Below, piece by piece: positions 37,153 through 38,201 of a stretch of 38,201 bases of DNA; within the stretch, counting starts at the first letter, position 1, and the number at the start of each line of letters is the position of its first letter. The stretch lies in the NCBI GenBank assembly GCA_045638545.1, contig JAZUBL010000038.1, positions 1 through 38,201 of the forward strand, given 5' to 3'. A program made the position numbers and the translations under genes. Origin of the DNA: UMGS1071 sp045638545. GTDB lineage: Bacteria > Bacillota > Clostridia > Oscillospirales > Acutalibacteraceae. The notes beneath the pieces are model-generated. The model was not told the DNA's origin. It ran no database searches and saw only the letters and a program-made list of their open reading frames with translations.

Positions 37153-37240
37153 AGATTGGTATGCTCATACTGGAATTTTATCCGCAAAATGAGCCGTATA
37201 CCCTCTAATATTTTATATTGAAAAGGAAGGCGAAACAGCT
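37153..37240 (+). promoter_or_regulatory. Structured phosphoglucomutase leader
   Basis: GGTATGCTCAT can pair with ATGAGC-N3-ATACC across about 20 nt (11 bp with a 3-nt bulge), between the promoter and the ribosome site. It may be a regulatory or stabilising mRNA structure. I do not recognise a riboswitch class. Confidence 0.35.
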
Positions 37241-38201
37241 ATGACAGAATATGAAAGATGGCTCGCACAGGATCTGGAAGACAACGACTTGAACGAGGAA
37301 CTGGCTTCCATCCAGGGCAAAGACGAAGAAATCAATGACAGATTCTATCAGGATCTCTCCTTTGGTACAGCTGGTCTCCGCGGCGTTCTCGGCGCAGGCA
37401 CCAACCGCATCAACATCTACACCGTTCGTAAGGCAACACAGGGCCTTGCTAACTACCTGAACAATCTGGGCTCCGGCGCTTCCGTTGCAATTGCATACGA
37501 CAGCCGCATCAAGTCCGACGTATTCGCAAAAGAGTCTGCATCCGTTCTGGCTGCAAACGGCATCACAGCTTACATTTACCCAGAGCTGATGCCAACACCT
37601 GCACTGTCCTTTGCAGTTCGTTACCTCAAGTGCGACGCTGGTATCAACATTACAGCCAGCCACAACCCTGCTAAGTACAACGGCTACAAGGCATACGGCA
37701 GCGACGGCTGCCAGGTAACAGCTGAAATGGCTGACGGCATTCTGGCTGAAATGAACAAGCTGGATATCTTTGCTGACGTTAAGCACGCTGACTACGATGC
37801 AGCTGTTGCAGAAGGCAAGATCGTTGTAATCGGTGAAGACGTAACAGAAGCATTCCTGCAGAGAGTTCAGCAGGAGAGCAACATCAACTGCACAGGCACA
37901 GACTTCAGCGTTGTTTACACACCACTCAACGGCGCAGGCAGACGCTGTGTTACAACAATCCTTGACCGCATCGGCATCAAGAACGTAACAATCGTTAAAG
38001 AGCAGGAAATGCCAGACGGCAACTTTCCAACCTGCCCATATCCAAACACAGAAATCAAAGAAGCACTGCAGAAGGGCCTCGACCTGTGCGAAACTGTACA
38101 GCCTGACCTGCTGCTGGCTACCGACCCTGACTGCGAGCGCGTAGGTATCGCTGTTAAGGATACAGCTTCCGGCGAATTCAAACTCCTCAGCGGTAACGAA
38201 G
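37241..38201 (+). CDS. Phosphoglucomutase/phosphomannomutase family protein (3' end outside window)
   Basis: At least 320 residues; the frame is open to the window edge, so the gene continues. 'FGTAGLRGVLGAGTNRINIYTVRKATQGLANYL' (about 42-74), the catalytic serine loop TASHNPAKYNGYK (about 142-154) and the metal site 'LATDPDCERVG' (about 288-298) identify an alpha-D-phosphohexomutase that interconverts glucose 1- and 6-phosphate. It links glycogen or cell-wall sugar supply to glycolysis. Codon use is like PFOR (CCA, ACA, GCT), suggesting high expression. Start fixed by AAGGAAGG about 10 nt upstream. Confidence 0.95.
   Translation, partial: MTEYERWLAQDLEDNDLNEELASIQGKDEEINDRFYQDLSFGTAGLRGVLGAGTNRINIYTVRKATQGLANYLNNLGSGASVAIAYDSRIKSDVFAKESASVLAANGITAYIYPELMPTPALSFAVRYLKCDAGINITASHNPAKYNGYKAYGSDGCQVTAEMADGILAEMNKLDIFADVKHADYDAAVAEGKIVVIGEDVTEAFLQRVQQESNINCTGTDFSVVYTPLNGAGRRCVTTILDRIGIKNVTIVKEQEMPDGNFPTCPYPNTEIKEALQKGLDLCETVQPDLLLATDPDCERVGIAVKDTASGEFKLLSGNE

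Noticed and set aside
37205..37786. Minus-strand open frame of about 193 codons near the right edge
   Set aside because: The + strand carries an obvious phosphoglucomutase that runs off the window; this is its shadow.
1..38201. CRISPR array, insertion sequence, prophage or toxin-antitoxin locus
   Set aside because: No regularly spaced repeats, transposase or phage genes, or toxin-antitoxin pair were seen on either strand.

Overview
The window looks like chromosomal DNA from a strictly anaerobic, fermentative Gram-positive bacterium of the class Clostridia, probably Oscillospiraceae/Ruminococcaceae. This is inferred from a single-chain pyruvate:ferredoxin oxidoreductase, the [FeFe]-hydrogenase maturase HydE, a Firmicute-type LexA with a matching operator, many lipoproteins, strong AGGAGG ribosome sites, sigma-A promoters and CCA-encoding tRNA genes. 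No phage, insertion sequence, CRISPR array or rRNA is visible. Most of it is ordinary core genome. The unusual material is mainly in intergenic leaders and in a few multi-domain or unnamed proteins.

Layout. 1-193: an array of hairpins without a gene. 214-1594 (-): CNNM/CBS/CorC membrane protein, divergent from the pyruvate:ferredoxin oxidoreductase gene (1915-5469, +). 5550-5662: a second hairpin cluster, then citrate synthase (-), a cyclase-family hydrolase and lexA (-), a small membrane protein and a GNAT enzyme (-). 9925-10932 (+): secreted metallo-beta-lactamase-fold lipoprotein. 10984-15763 (-): solute-binding lipoprotein, DUF815 ATPase, amidohydrolase, GNAT enzyme, cysK. 15962-20236 (+): tcdA, a cysteine-rich leader ORF with metY, hydE, trxA and a rhodanese lipoprotein. 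20289-33486 (-): DUF4303 protein, tRNA-Ser, mntP with an attenuator leader, polysaccharide deacetylase, two RCK proteins, a lipoprotein, a YjjP/YjjB exporter pair, tRNA-Arg, a BFD-like Fe-S protein, a P-loop kinase, an HTH-NTPase-CYTH fusion, a SipW-type signal peptidase, a Cys-motif membrane protein, a flavin reductase-like protein and a 5'-nucleotidase. 33614-34462 (-): rpsI and rplM. 34756-38201: methyltransferase (+), three small helical proteins (-), YfcE-type phosphodiesterase (+) and the start of a phosphoglucomutase (+) that runs off the end.

How the genes fit together. Pyruvate oxidation (PFOR) makes acetyl-CoA and reduced ferredoxin, and HydE points to hydrogen evolution as an electron sink. 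CysK and MetY take sulfide into cysteine and homocysteine. Citrate synthase opens the oxidative branch toward 2-oxoglutarate. Thioredoxin, the external rhodanese and the BFD-like protein serve thiol, sulfur and Fe-S chemistry.

The best candidate for undescribed biology is the metY control region (16703-16902). Two matching palindromes flank the promoter. A 24-codon leader ORF with three Cys codons follows, and its 3' end can base-pair with the metY ribosome site and start codon. This would let ribosome stalling at Cys codons switch metY translation on. Next are the HTH-NTPase-CYTH fusion, the terminator-bearing mntP leader and the three-gene operon of small helical proteins.
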